Assembly (NCBI GenBank): GCA_903874575.1
Contig: CAIQSZ010000436.1
Location: 1-12,221 of the forward strand
Length of the DNA: 12,221 nt
Direction: 5' to 3'
DNA from: an uncultured Elusimicrobia bacterium
GTDB lineage: Bacteria > Elusimicrobiota > Elusimicrobia > UBA1565 > UBA9628
The notes below the pieces were generated by a model. It was given only the letters and a program-made list of their open reading frames with translations, did no database searches and was not told the origin of the DNA. Of this stretch, positions 1 to 9,467 are shown one piece after another (the first letter of the stretch is position 1; each line of letters starts with the position of its first letter). Made by a program: the position numbers and the translations under genes.

Positions 1-1100
1 TAGTCGAACGCGTACGCGAAGGCCTTGCGGACCTCCTTGTCGGCGAAGAAGTCGGGAGGGATGCCGTTGCCGTCCAGCTTGCCGGAGCCCATGAACGCGT
101 TGGCCGCCGTACTTATGTGGAATGTGAAGAAGACGATGGGGTTCATCTCCATGGTCGGCAGGTCGTCGATGATCTTGACTCCGGAGATGCCCCGGAGCTG
201 CGAGAGCATGGGGCGGTCGGCGGTGATCGCGTCCGCGTCTCCCGCCTCCAGCATCAGCTTGCGGGTGCCGAACTCGTTGACGCCCTTGATGAACACGTTT
301 TTGATTCTCGCGGGCGCGCGCCAGTACCGGTCGTTGCGCGTGAGGAGGAACTCCTTAGTCTTGCGGTCCCAGCGCTCCAGCTTGAAGGGGCCGGTGCCGT
401 TGGCGCGCTCGAAGAAGGGCGTCGCTTCTTTGGCCACGTCGTTTATTCTCGTCCAAGTCGCCTCGGAGCCGTCCCAGTCCCCGTTCTTCGTCGCCCAGGC
501 TTTCGAAACGACGGGCGACCACGTGGCCAGGACGGTCAGCAACGGCGCGTAGGGGCGCGGCAGGCGCAGGATCAGATTGTCGCCTCTCAAGCTCACGGCG
601 CGGTTGACGTCCTCCCACACGCGCGGCTTGAGCTTGCCGCGCTCGTCGCGCGTCGCGCTGTAGCCGACCAACGGCTCCAGCAGCAGGGATGACGGGCCCG
701 CGGCGCGGTCCATCAGCATGAAGCGCAGCAGGGAGAAGCGCACATCCTCCGGCGTCATCGGGGTTCCGTCGTGGAATTTCACGCCCTTGCGGATCGGGAT
801 GACGTAGGTCCGGCCGTCCGCGGAGATGAGTCCGTTCTGCCGCGACGGGACCTTCTCGGCGAGGATCGGCGCCAGCTTCTCAGTCGAGGACTTCTCGAAC
901 ATGAACAGCGGCTCGTACACATTGAGAATGATGCCGTCGCTTGAAGTGTCGTAGGCCCAGGCCGGGTCCATGGTGTCCGAGTCGGAGATGGTCAGATAGG
1001 TGTAGGTGTCGGGGTTCTTGACGGTCGCGGCGGGCGCTGCGACAGGCAACGTCCCTGCGATGAGGGACGCCGCCAGGAGGGTTCTCAGCATGGGCGTCAT
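1..1100 (-). CDS. Peptide ABC transporter solute-binding protein, family 5 (3' end beyond the left edge)
   Basis: This is a secreted peptide-binding protein of the SBP_bac_5 (OppA/DppA-like) family, which captures oligopeptides in the periplasm and hands them to an ABC importer. 366 residues are visible and the C-terminal part runs off the window. The N-terminus is a signal peptide (MTPMLRTLLAASLIAG..., Ala-rich end near residue 25) with no lipobox cysteine, so a soluble periplasmic protein is inferred. Family hallmarks are the DPAWAYD segment (about residues 45-51) and KFHDGTPMTPEDV (108-120). It closely resembles the next gene upstream along its whole visible length, so the pair is a tandem duplication. 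The ATG at 1098-1100 is chosen because AAGAGG lies about 9 nt upstream, overlapping the stop of the preceding gene (14-nt gap). A second ATG at 1089-1091 is possible. Substrate is unknown. Confidence 0.93.
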   Translation of the reverse strand, partial: MTPMLRTLLAASLIAGTLPVAAPAATVKNPDTYTYLTISDSDTMDPAWAYDTSSDGIILNVYEPLFMFEKSSTEKLAPILAEKVPSRQNGLISADGRTYVIPIRKGVKFHDGTPMTPEDVRFSLLRFMLMDRAAGPSSLLLEPLVGYSATRDERGKLKPRVWEDVNRAVSLRGDNLILRLPRPYAPLLTVLATWSPVVSKAWATKNGDWDGSEATWTRINDVAKEATPFFERANGTGPFKLERWDRKTKEFLLTRNDRYWRAPARIKNVFIKGVNEFGTRKLMLEAGDADAITADRPMLSQLRGISGVKIIDDLPTMEMNPIVFFTFHISTAANAFMGSGKLDGNGIPPDFFADKEVRKAFAYAFD

Positions 1101-1107
1101 TCTAGCA
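1099..1107 (-). promoter_or_regulatory. Candidate internal extended -10 box before the first solute-binding gene
   Basis: TGCTAGAAT on the minus strand has extended -10 form and overlaps the ATG at 1100. A transcript starting at the usual distance would begin at about the second ATG (1089-1091), giving a leaderless message for a protein starting MLRTLLAAS. This could allow extra expression of the distal binding protein. It could equally be a chance match within the 14-nt gap. Confidence 0.25.
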
Positions 1108-1114
1108 CGCCTCT

Positions 1115-2843
1115 TCATCGGAGTTTGGTGACTTCGTAGAGATTCCCGTAGGGCTGGATCGGCGAATGAGTCCAGTTCTGGACGTTGGCGCGTCGCGCGA
1201 TGGCGCCGGTCATCTGGACGGTGAAGAGCATGGGGACTTCGTAAGAGATCAGCGCCTCCAGGTCCAGGTACAACGCCTTGCGCTTGGCCGGGTCGGTCTC
1301 GGATGCGGCCTGCTCGATCATCGCGTCGGCGCGCGGCATCGATATGCCCAGCGCCCGGCCGAAGTAGCCCGAGGACGCGATGAGGGGCTCGACGGCGCTG
1401 TGCGGATCGGGGTAATCGAGACCCCAGCTATAGACGAACGCGGAAAGACGGCGGGCGGACAACTCGGAGATCAGGCGCGACTGCGCCAGGCCGCGGCAGT
1501 CCACGCGGAACTTCGCGTTGACCTTCTCCAGGCCGTTCTTCAGCGTGAGACAGGCGATGCGCCGCTCGGAGTCGCCCTCCGGGTAGGCCGCCGGCAGGAG
1601 GAAGCCGTTCGCCCAGACGCGTCCGTCGTATGCCGCGCGCAGTAAGCGTTCCGCCTCGGCCGGCGAGAACGGACGCGCCTGAGGCGCGGGCAGGCGCCCC
1701 GAGAGCGTTCCCGGCGGGAAGGGGCCGCGCGCGCGCACGGCCGAGCCGTGGAAGCCGTCGCGGATGTAGGCGTCGACGTCGAACGCCGACGCGAATCCGC
1801 GGCGCACGTCCGCGTTGGCGAAGAAGTCGGGAGGGATCCCCTGACCGTCGAGGCTCCCGGAGCCCAGCCACGGGTTGTCGCGGGGAGAGATCTTCTGGTT
1901 GAAGAAGATCGCGTCCGACTGGAGGAGCGGCATGTCGGCCTCCACCAAAGTTCCCGGCACGGCCTGGAAATAGGGTAGGGCGCGCGCTCCGACTTGCGCG
2001 ACGTCGATCTCTCCGCGCTCAAGCGCCTGACGCCGCGTCTTCGGGTCTTCGATGGTGACGACGTTCAGTCCGGCCAGCGAGCCGGGCGAACGCCAGTAGG
2101 CGTCGTTGCGCGCGAACGCGAGAGTCTTGCGCGCGCGGTCCCAGCGCGTCAGCTTGAACGGGCCGGTGCCGTTCTCCCGCTCAAACAGCGCGGACTTGCC
2201 GCGGGACGGGTTCCAATGCGCGATCCACGTCTCCTTGGCGCCGTCCCAGCCGCCGTGCGCGGCGACGAAGGATCTGGAGACCACGTACGAGGTCGCCGCC
2301 AGGACCGCGAGCATGGGCGCGAACGGCTTGGGCAGGCGCAGGACGACGGCGCCGCCTTCGACGGAGATCGCCTTATCGGCGATCTCGAATATTTCCGGGT
2401 CGGGCCTGCCGTCGGGCCCCCGCACGCTGCGCCGGCCGGTGAGCGGGCCCAGCAGGAGCTGGGATGGGCCGCCGTCGCCGGTCGTCAGCATCAGGCGCAT
2501 CAGGGAGTACTTCACGTCCGCGGCGGTCATCTCGGTCCCGTCGTGGAACTTCACGCCGCCGCGCAGCGGGAACGCGTAGGTCTTGCCGTCTTTCGACAGG
2601 AAGCCGTTCTGGAGGGTCGGCACCACGGAGGCCAGCCGCGGGACGACGGCGTCGAGCGAGGCTCCCTCGAAGTCCACCAGCCCGTCGTAGGCCTGCTCGA
2701 TGACGAACAGCGAGGCGGCGTCGTACGCCCACTGCGGGTCCAGGCTGTCGATGTCGGAGACGATGGCGTAGTTCAGCGTCGGCGTCGCGACGCTCGGCTG
2801 CGCCCGCGCGGATGTCGTCGTGAGAGCGGCGGCGAGCAATAGT

Positions 2844-2848
<5 letters not shown>
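1115..2848 (-). CDS. Peptide ABC transporter solute-binding protein, family 5, with probable non-AUG start
   Basis: This is a full-length periplasmic solute-binding protein (about 577 aa, near the usual OppA/DppA length) of the SBP_bac_5 family. It carries DPQWAYD near residues 37-43, KFHDGTEMTAADV near 100-112 and the late WGLDYPDP motif at about 475-482. It is a paralog of the next gene downstream; both share GIPPDFFA and NGTGPFKL blocks. The start is ambiguous. The nearest conventional initiator is TTG at 2837-2839, but that lacks a nearby ribosome site and gives a signal peptide without a basic n-region. Starting at ATT (2846-2848) gives MKLLLAAALTTTSARA|Q, a textbook signal peptide, with AAGGAG at 2859-2864 spaced 10 nt away. 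ATC at 2849-2851 is spaced 7 nt. With the ATT start the gene overlaps the stop codon of the OPT gene, indicating coupling. There is no lipobox cysteine. It probably works with the OppD/OppF-like ATPases of this operon. Confidence 0.93.
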
Positions 2849-5051
<2,203 letters not shown>

Positions 5052-5073
5052 AGAAGTTCTCCAGGCTTTGGCG

Positions 5074-6093
5074 TCAGAGCGCGACGAGCGCGGCGTCGCT
5101 GCGTTTCTCTTTGAACGGCAGGATGGGACAGGCGGCGAAGTGCCCCGGTCGCGCCTGCGTCGGCGCGGGATCGTCGAGGCGGCAGGATTCCTTCATGTAG
5201 CGGCAACGCGGGTGGAAACGGCAGCCGGACGGCGGCTTGAGCGGGCTGGGGACGTCGCCGCAGAGGAGGATGCGCTTTCGGCGCTTCTCAACGGACGGAT
5301 CGGGCACCGGCACGGCCGAGAGCAGGGCCTCGGTGTAGGGATGCTGCGGGTCGTTGAACAGGCTCTCGCAGTCGGCGGTTTCGACGATGCGGCCCAGGTA
5401 CATGACGGCGACGCGCGCGCACAGGTGGCGCACGACGGAGAAGTCGTGGGAGATGAACAGGTAGGCGAGCGCGCGCTCCTTTTGCAGATCCTTGAGCAGG
5501 TTCAGGATCTGCGCCTGGATGGAGACGTCCAGGGCGGAGACCGGCTCGTCGGCGACCACCAGCCGAGGGTCCAAAGCCAGAGCGCGCGCGATGCCGACGC
5601 GCTGGCGCTGGCCGCCGGAGAACTCGTGCGGGCGGCGCGCCAGGTGGGTCTTGGCGATGCCGCAATCGTCGAGCAGCTTGGCCAGCTTCCGCGCGCGCGT
5701 CGCGGGATCCTTGTGCATGCCGTGGATGATCCAGGGTTCGGTGATGACGGCTTCCACGGACATGCGCGGATCCAGGCTGGAGTAGGGGTCTTGGAAGATG
5801 ACCTGCATGTCGGTGCGCAACTTGCGCACGGCGCCTGCGGTCATGCCCGCCATGTCCCGGCCGTCGAAGAAGACCTGGCCTTCGGTGGGTTTTTCCAGCG
5901 CCAGCACCAGTTTCCCCAGGGTGGTCTTGCCGCAACCGGACTCGCCGACGACGGCGACGCTTTCCCGCGGCATCACGGACAGCGAGACGCCGTCCACGGC
6001 CTTGACCGTGGCTTCCCCGCCGAACATGCTCTTGCGCGAGGAGAAGTGCTTCTTAAGGTTCCGGACTTCCAAGATGGGGGGCGAGGCGCTCAT
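5074..6093 (-). CDS. oppF: Oligopeptide/dipeptide ABC transporter ATPase, OppF/DppF-like
   Basis: This is the second cytoplasmic ATPase of a peptide ABC importer (339 aa). It shows Walker A GESGCGKT (50-57), the Q-loop Gln101 in FQDPYSSLDP, signature FSGGQRQR (158-165), Walker B LVVADEP (178-184), D-loop SALDV and the switch His216. The C-terminal oligopeptide/dipeptide extension contains HPYTEALL and four cysteines (291, 297, 304, 322), the pattern that binds a 4Fe-4S cluster in some characterised family members. The ATG at 6091-6093 is preferred over longer upstream in-frame starts: the alignment-typical N-terminus begins there, GGGAGGAG lies just upstream, and it overlaps the upstream ATPase stop as ATGA. 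The symbol reflects family position (second ATPase, longer N-terminal loop); substrate could be dipeptides, oligopeptides, nickel or another related ligand. Confidence 0.94.
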   Translation of the reverse strand: MSASPPILEVRNLKKHFSSRKSMFGGEATVKAVDGVSLSVMPRESVAVVGESGCGKTTLGKLVLALEKPTEGQVFFDGRDMAGMTAGAVRKLRTDMQVIFQDPYSSLDPRMSVEAVITEPWIIHGMHKDPATRARKLAKLLDDCGIAKTHLARRPHEFSGGQRQRVGIARALALDPRLVVADEPVSALDVSIQAQILNLLKDLQKERALAYLFISHDFSVVRHLCARVAVMYLGRIVETADCESLFNDPQHPYTEALLSAVPVPDPSVEKRRKRILLCGDVPSPLKPPSGCRFHPRCRYMKESCRLDDPAPTQARPGHFAACPILPFKEKRSDAALVAL

Positions 6094-7061
6094 CGCTCCT
6101 CCCGCCAGCAGTTCGACATGCGTCCCCCTTCCAAGTGGAACTGGGGAGGGTCGTCGCCGGCGCAGCGTTCCAGCGCGACGGCGCACCTCGGGGCGAACGG
6201 ACAGCCCGCGAAGCCGCCGGTGAGGTCCGGGGGCTGGCCTTTGATGGCTTCCAGCCGTTCCTTGCGTTTGTAGATCGACGGGACGGATTCGAGCAAGCCT
6301 TTCGTGTACGGATGTTTGGGGTCCTTAAACAGGGCGTCGACGGGCGCCTGCTCGACCGCGCGTCCGGCGTACATGACCACCACGTCGTCGGCCATCTCCG
6401 CGACCACCCCGATGTTGTGCGTGATCAGGACGATCGCCATGCGGTATTCGCGCTGGAGTTCCTTCATCAGTTCCAGTATCTGCGCCTGGATAGTGACGTC
6501 CAGGGCGGTCGTCGGTTCGTCGGCGATCAGCACATCGGGCTCGCACGACAGCGCGATGGCGATCATCGCGCGTTGGCGCATGCCGCCGGAGAACTGGTGC
6601 GGATAGTCTCGCGCGCGCTCTTCGGGATGCGGGATGCCGACCTTCGCGAGCAGCCCGACCGCCTTCTCCCAGGCGTTCGCCTTCGACTTTTTCTGGTGAA
6701 GGACGACGGTTTCCGCGATCTGCTCGCCGATGGTGAGCACCGGGTTCAAGCTGGTCATCGGCTCCTGGAAGATCATCGCGATGCGGTCGCCGCGGACTTG
6801 GCGCAGCCGCTCGGCCGGCATCGTGAGCAGGTCCTCGCCGCGGAAAAGGACCTGTCCGGAAACGATCTCCGCCGGCGGCATCGGCAGCAGCTTCAGGATG
6901 GACAGCGCGTGAACGCTCTTGCCCGATCCGGACTCGCCGACGACGGCCAGAGTTTTGCCCGGGTACAACTCATAAGTGATGCCGTCGACGGCCTTGACGG
7001 TTCTCTCCGGCATCATGAAATGCGTCCGCAGGCCGCGGACGGCGAGGACGGGCCCGCGCAC
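6090..7061 (-). CDS. oppD: Oligopeptide/dipeptide ABC transporter ATPase, OppD/DppD-like
   Basis: This is the first cytoplasmic ATPase (323 aa) of a peptide ABC importer, expected to pair with the downstream OppF-like subunit. Visible motifs are Walker A GESGSGKS (42-49), Q-loop Gln99 in FQEPMTSLNP, signature FSGGMRQR (157-164), Walker B VLIADEPT (177-184), D-loop TALDV and switch His215. The C-terminal domain has HPYTKGLL and cysteines 287, 293, 300 and 318, matching the iron-sulfur-binding pattern of the family. The start is GTG at 7059-7061, one base after the TAA of the small RAM-domain gene. No clear ribosome-binding site precedes it, so translation is probably coupled to that gene. Permease subunits, normally encoded beside these ATPases, are not in the window. 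Confidence 0.94.
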   Translation of the reverse strand: MRGPVLAVRGLRTHFMMPERTVKAVDGITYELYPGKTLAVVGESGSGKSVHALSILKLLPMPPAEIVSGQVLFRGEDLLTMPAERLRQVRGDRIAMIFQEPMTSLNPVLTIGEQIAETVVLHQKKSKANAWEKAVGLLAKVGIPHPEERARDYPHQFSGGMRQRAMIAIALSCEPDVLIADEPTTALDVTIQAQILELMKELQREYRMAIVLITHNIGVVAEMADDVVVMYAGRAVEQAPVDALFKDPKHPYTKGLLESVPSIYKRKERLEAIKGQPPDLTGGFAGCPFAPRCAVALERCAGDDPPQFHLEGGRMSNCWREER

Positions 7062-7062
7062 C

Positions 7063-7296
7063 TTAGATCGAGGTCGTCACGAGGCTCTCGGTCGAGAGCA
7101 CGCCTGGGGTGGCGCGGATGTCGCGCACGACGACGTTCGACAGGGTGATCACGTCCTCGGTCTCGATGTCCAGCACGAGATCCCAGCGGCCGAAAACGGC
7201 GGTGACGTGGGAGACGCCTTTGACCTCCTTGATCCGCGACAGCGCGGTCTTCTCTTTGCCTGCCATCAGACGCACCAGCACCAGTCCGGTCACCAT
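7063..7296 (-). CDS. Stand-alone Lrp/AsnC ligand-binding (RAM) domain protein
   Basis: This 77-aa protein matches only the C-terminal effector-binding and oligomerisation half of Lrp/AsnC regulators: an alternating beta-alpha-beta pattern with GLVLVRLMAG, a mid-region FGRWDLVLDIE and a C-terminal IRATPGVLSTESLV block. No helix-turn-helix DNA-binding domain is present or encoded upstream in frame, and the length fits known free-standing RAM proteins. The ATG at 7294-7296 has GGAGG about 10 nt upstream. It is the first gene of the peptide-transport operon and ends one base before the OppD-like start. Stand-alone RAM proteins can bind amino acids and may mix with full-length Lrp-type regulators; a role sensing amino acids to tune peptide uptake is inferred from context only. 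Confidence 0.9.
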   Translation of the reverse strand: MVTGLVLVRLMAGKEKTALSRIKEVKGVSHVTAVFGRWDLVLDIETEDVITLSNVVVRDIRATPGVLSTESLVTTSI

Positions 7297-7342
7297 GTCT
7301 TGCCGTCCTCCGCTTGCGTATGGTCGTGCGGCTATAAGCGGC

Positions 7343-7351
7343 AGTCTATCA
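7343..7351 (-). promoter_or_regulatory. Candidate extended -10 box of the peptide-transport operon
   Basis: On the minus strand the sequence TGATAGACT has the TGN-TANNNT form of an extended -10 element. It would place the transcription start roughly 35-45 nt before the ATG of the RAM-domain gene, leaving room for the GGAGG ribosome site. No good -35 hexamer is visible, which is tolerated by extended -10 promoters. A similar nonamer occurs at other gene starts in the window. Inference only. Confidence 0.4.
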
Positions 7352-7379
7352 AAAAAGGCCCGGCCGCGCAGGCATCGTC

Positions 7380-7395
7380 GCGCCGGTTGCGCCGG
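7380..7395. repeat. Short direct repeat in the divergent promoter region
   Basis: Two identical heptamers GCGCCGG (7380-7386 and 7389-7395) are separated by TT. They lie immediately upstream of the TATAAT box at 7401-7406, spanning the -35/spacer region, where a regulator-binding site could act. In such GC-rich DNA a chance repeat of this size is quite possible. Confidence 0.3.
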
Positions 7396-7400
7396 TGTCG

Positions 7401-7406
7401 TATAAT
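7401..7406 (+). promoter_or_regulatory. Consensus -10 box (TATAAT) for the plus-strand unit
   Basis: A perfect TATAAT sits 9 nt before the ATG at 7416 in very GC-rich surroundings. The hexamer about 17 nt upstream (near 7378-7383) is a poor -35. The expected transcription start falls within a few bases of the ATG and no Shine-Dalgarno sequence precedes it, so the transcript may be leaderless or nearly so. Confidence 0.5.
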
Positions 7407-7415
7407 GTCGGTCCG

Positions 7416-8975
7416 ATGCTAGACTCCCGCCGCGGCCGCGCGTTCTTCTTAGCGGTCCTCGCGTTCTTCGCGGCCGTCTTCGTCGTTTGGCGGAGGTGGA
7501 ACGAAAGCATGCGCGTCGTCCGGCTGGCGGCCGGGCGCGCGGACTACCTCCACTACGACCTCGTCGACATACGCCTGTCCGCGCGCGACCGCGTTCTGGA
7601 CGCCGAGTTCGCGCGGGCGCCCCCCCGCGTCGTCGTGCGTCGGGACGGCGCGGAGGTGACGACCGTCGCGGGCATCCGCGAGGTGACCTTGGCGCGCGCG
7701 GGGCCAGGCTTATGGACCGCGCGCTGGCCGGTGCCGTGGAACGCGCCGGCCGGAGATTACGTCCCGGTTCTTCTCGGGCGCGAGGATTTGGCCGACCGCC
7801 TGCGCGTCGCGTCGTTTCGCGTGGGGCGGCGCGCGCCGGCGCCTCTGCCGCCCGGCTTCGTGGCCCTCACTTTGGAGAGCGTGGCGCCGCTGGCGGCGAT
7901 GCGGGTGACCGGACCGGACGGGACGGTCAAGGACTGGCGTGGGATGCTGGACTGGGCGCAGTGGATCGGCGCGGATGCGTTCTGGGTGTTGGGAGGGCAG
8001 ACGCCGGGTCCGAGGGAGGGGCAGGTGTGGGTCGAGACGAATCTCGAGACGCTCCACGAGGTGGCCAAGGAGTGCCGCGCGCGCGGGCTGAAGTTCGGCG
8101 TATACGCGATGTACTCTCTGACCATGTCGAATACGACGAAGATTCCGGGCTACGAGTACGGGCTGGAGATCAAGAACGCCGCGCCGGTCGTCACGCGCGC
8201 GGTCTCCATCCGCGAGCCGCGTCGCTTGGACGACGTGGTCGGGTTGCTCAAGCCGTTCGCGGACGACCCGAACGTCGATTTCATCGGCGTCGATTACATC
8301 CGCAACGCGCTGGGCGGCTATGAGTTGGTCGACGACTTCGTCGCCGAGATGCCGGGGCTGACCTTGCCCGAGCAATGGGGGCGCTTGTCGCGCGCCGAGC
8401 GCATGACCTGGCTGGCGCGCAAGAAGATCGTGCGCAAGGACGCGGCCTTCATCGACGCCTGGCAGTGGTGGCGCGCGCGCCGCGTGGCGCTCATCGTCGA
8501 GGAATTGAAGCGCCGTCTCGGCGGCAAGAAGCCGCTTTGGGCGTTCACGCTCACCTGGGACAAAGGCTGGCACCACGGCCAGGACCCGGTGATGATGAAC
8601 GACGCGGGCGTCGACTACGACGCCTTGATGTTTTACGAGGCCGACAAGCCGCAGTACGACGCCATGCTCAAGGCCTGGCATGCGTACGTCCGCCATGGCG
8701 ACGTCCAACTGATTCCCGGGAATATCTTCGACTGGGGCCTGCACCAGAAGGATCCGTCCGGTCCCGCGGAGTTCTCCCGCCGCCTGAGCCGCGCGGTCGC
8801 CGAGGTGTACGCCGACGGGCCCGCGCAGGCCGTGTTCTTCCACGACGCCGGGAGATTGTTGTATGGTCGTCTCGGACCGTGGGGCGCGCGCGGGTGGGCC
8901 GAGGCGGCCCGCGGTTCGGCGCGCGCGCTCAAGGCCGCGAACCCTCGGAATACGCCAACGGAGAAAAAACCATGA
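7416..8975 (+). CDS. Membrane-anchored protein with probable TIM-barrel, glycosidase-like domain
   Basis: I do not recognise this 519-aa protein with certainty. Residues 1-9 are basic, followed by one hydrophobic helix (about 9-25), suggesting an inner-membrane anchor with the rest in the periplasm. Residues about 33-137 look beta-rich and Ig-like. From about 148 on, strand-helix repeats resemble a TIM barrel: GLKFGVYAMY (224-233), VDFIGVDYIRN (287-297), PLWAFTLTWDKGW (373-385), YDALMFYEAD (401-410), QLIPGNIFDWG (431-441), AVFFHD (472-477). This resembles putative glycosyl-hydrolase-like (GHL/DUF) barrels. Asp292, Asp382 and Glu408 are candidate acidic residues, but no catalytic assignment is safe. 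The ATG at 7416 is preferred over GTG at 7395 because a TATAAT box lies between them. The stop overlaps the next gene as ATGA. Confidence 0.85.
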   Translation: MLDSRRGRAFFLAVLAFFAAVFVVWRRWNESMRVVRLAAGRADYLHYDLVDIRLSARDRVLDAEFARAPPRVVVRRDGAEVTTVAGIREVTLARAGPGLWTARWPVPWNAPAGDYVPVLLGREDLADRLRVASFRVGRRAPAPLPPGFVALTLESVAPLAAMRVTGPDGTVKDWRGMLDWAQWIGADAFWVLGGQTPGPREGQVWVETNLETLHEVAKECRARGLKFGVYAMYSLTMSNTTKIPGYEYGLEIKNAAPVVTRAVSIREPRRLDDVVGLLKPFADDPNVDFIGVDYIRNALGGYELVDDFVAEMPGLTLPEQWGRLSRAERMTWLARKKIVRKDAAFIDAWQWWRARRVALIVEELKRRLGGKKPLWAFTLTWDKGWHHGQDPVMMNDAGVDYDALMFYEADKPQYDAMLKAWHAYVRHGDVQLIPGNIFDWGLHQKDPSGPAEFSRRLSRAVAEVYADGPAQAVFFHDAGRLLYGRLGPWGARGWAEAARGSARALKAANPRNTPTEKKP

Positions 8976-9460
8976 TCCTCGCCGTTCTCGCCGTCTCGTT
9001 CGCGCTGAGCGCGTCCGCCGCCCCCAAGCCCGCCGCTCCCGCCGGGGAGTGCCGCGCGCAGCATGTCGCGAAGACGGCGAAGCTGACCTTCCCGGATCTC
9101 AAGACCATCGCCGTCGACGTGGTCGACACCCCCGCCTCTCGGGAGACGGGCCTGATGTGCCGCACGAGGCTCAAGAAGGACTATGGGATGTTGTTCGTGT
9201 TCCCCTCGGAGATGGGGCTGAACTTCTGGATGAAGAAGACCCTTGTCAGCCTGGATATCGTCTGGATCGGCGCCGACAAGAAGATCACCGTCGTCCACGA
9301 GAAGCTGAAGGCTTCGCGCGTGGACACGCCCGACGACGAGGTCGTCACCGCGGGCGGCGCCGGCATGTACGTGCTGGAACTTCCCGCCGGCGCGGCCGGG
9401 CGCCACCGGCTTAAGGCGGGCGACGCGTTGGACTTCTCCGTCCAGGTGCCCGCGCTATGA
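8972..9460 (+). CDS. Secreted DUF192 family protein
   Basis: This 162-aa protein has an N-terminal signal sequence (MILAVLAVSFALSASAA, probable cleavage near residue 17) followed by a DUF192 domain. The family hallmarks are present: RETGLMCRTRL (57-67), GMLFVFP (72-78), the WMKKTLVSLDIVWIG segment (86-100) and GMYVLELPAG (131-140). The domain is a small beta barrel of unknown biochemical function, usually secreted. The ATG at 8972-8974 is supported by GGAG 8 nt upstream and by the ATGA overlap with the barrel gene, so the two are translationally coupled. Longer in-frame extensions upstream are out-of-frame readings of the barrel gene. The gene converges on the response-regulator gene with only 7 nt between stops. 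Confidence 0.92.
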   Translation: MILAVLAVSFALSASAAPKPAAPAGECRAQHVAKTAKLTFPDLKTIAVDVVDTPASRETGLMCRTRLKKDYGMLFVFPSEMGLNFWMKKTLVSLDIVWIGADKKITVVHEKLKASRVDTPDDEVVTAGGAGMYVLELPAGAAGRHRLKAGDALDFSVQVPAL

Positions 9461-9467
9461 CCGCGCT

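Noticed and set aside
6094..6186. 31-residue N-terminal extension of the OppF-like protein.
   Set aside because: The extension is an Arg-rich out-of-frame reading of the OppD-like gene; a strong ribosome site and ATGA overlap support 6093.
7351..7366. Possible intrinsic terminator (GGCCGGGCC followed by TTTTTT on the minus strand).
   Set aside because: The palindrome has no room for a hairpin loop and no minus-strand gene lies upstream to be terminated; the T-run is more likely part of the promoter region.
8375..8971. Upstream in-frame extension of the DUF192 gene.
   Set aside because: It is an out-of-frame reading of the barrel gene; a signal peptide, ribosome site and ATGA overlap place the start at 8972.
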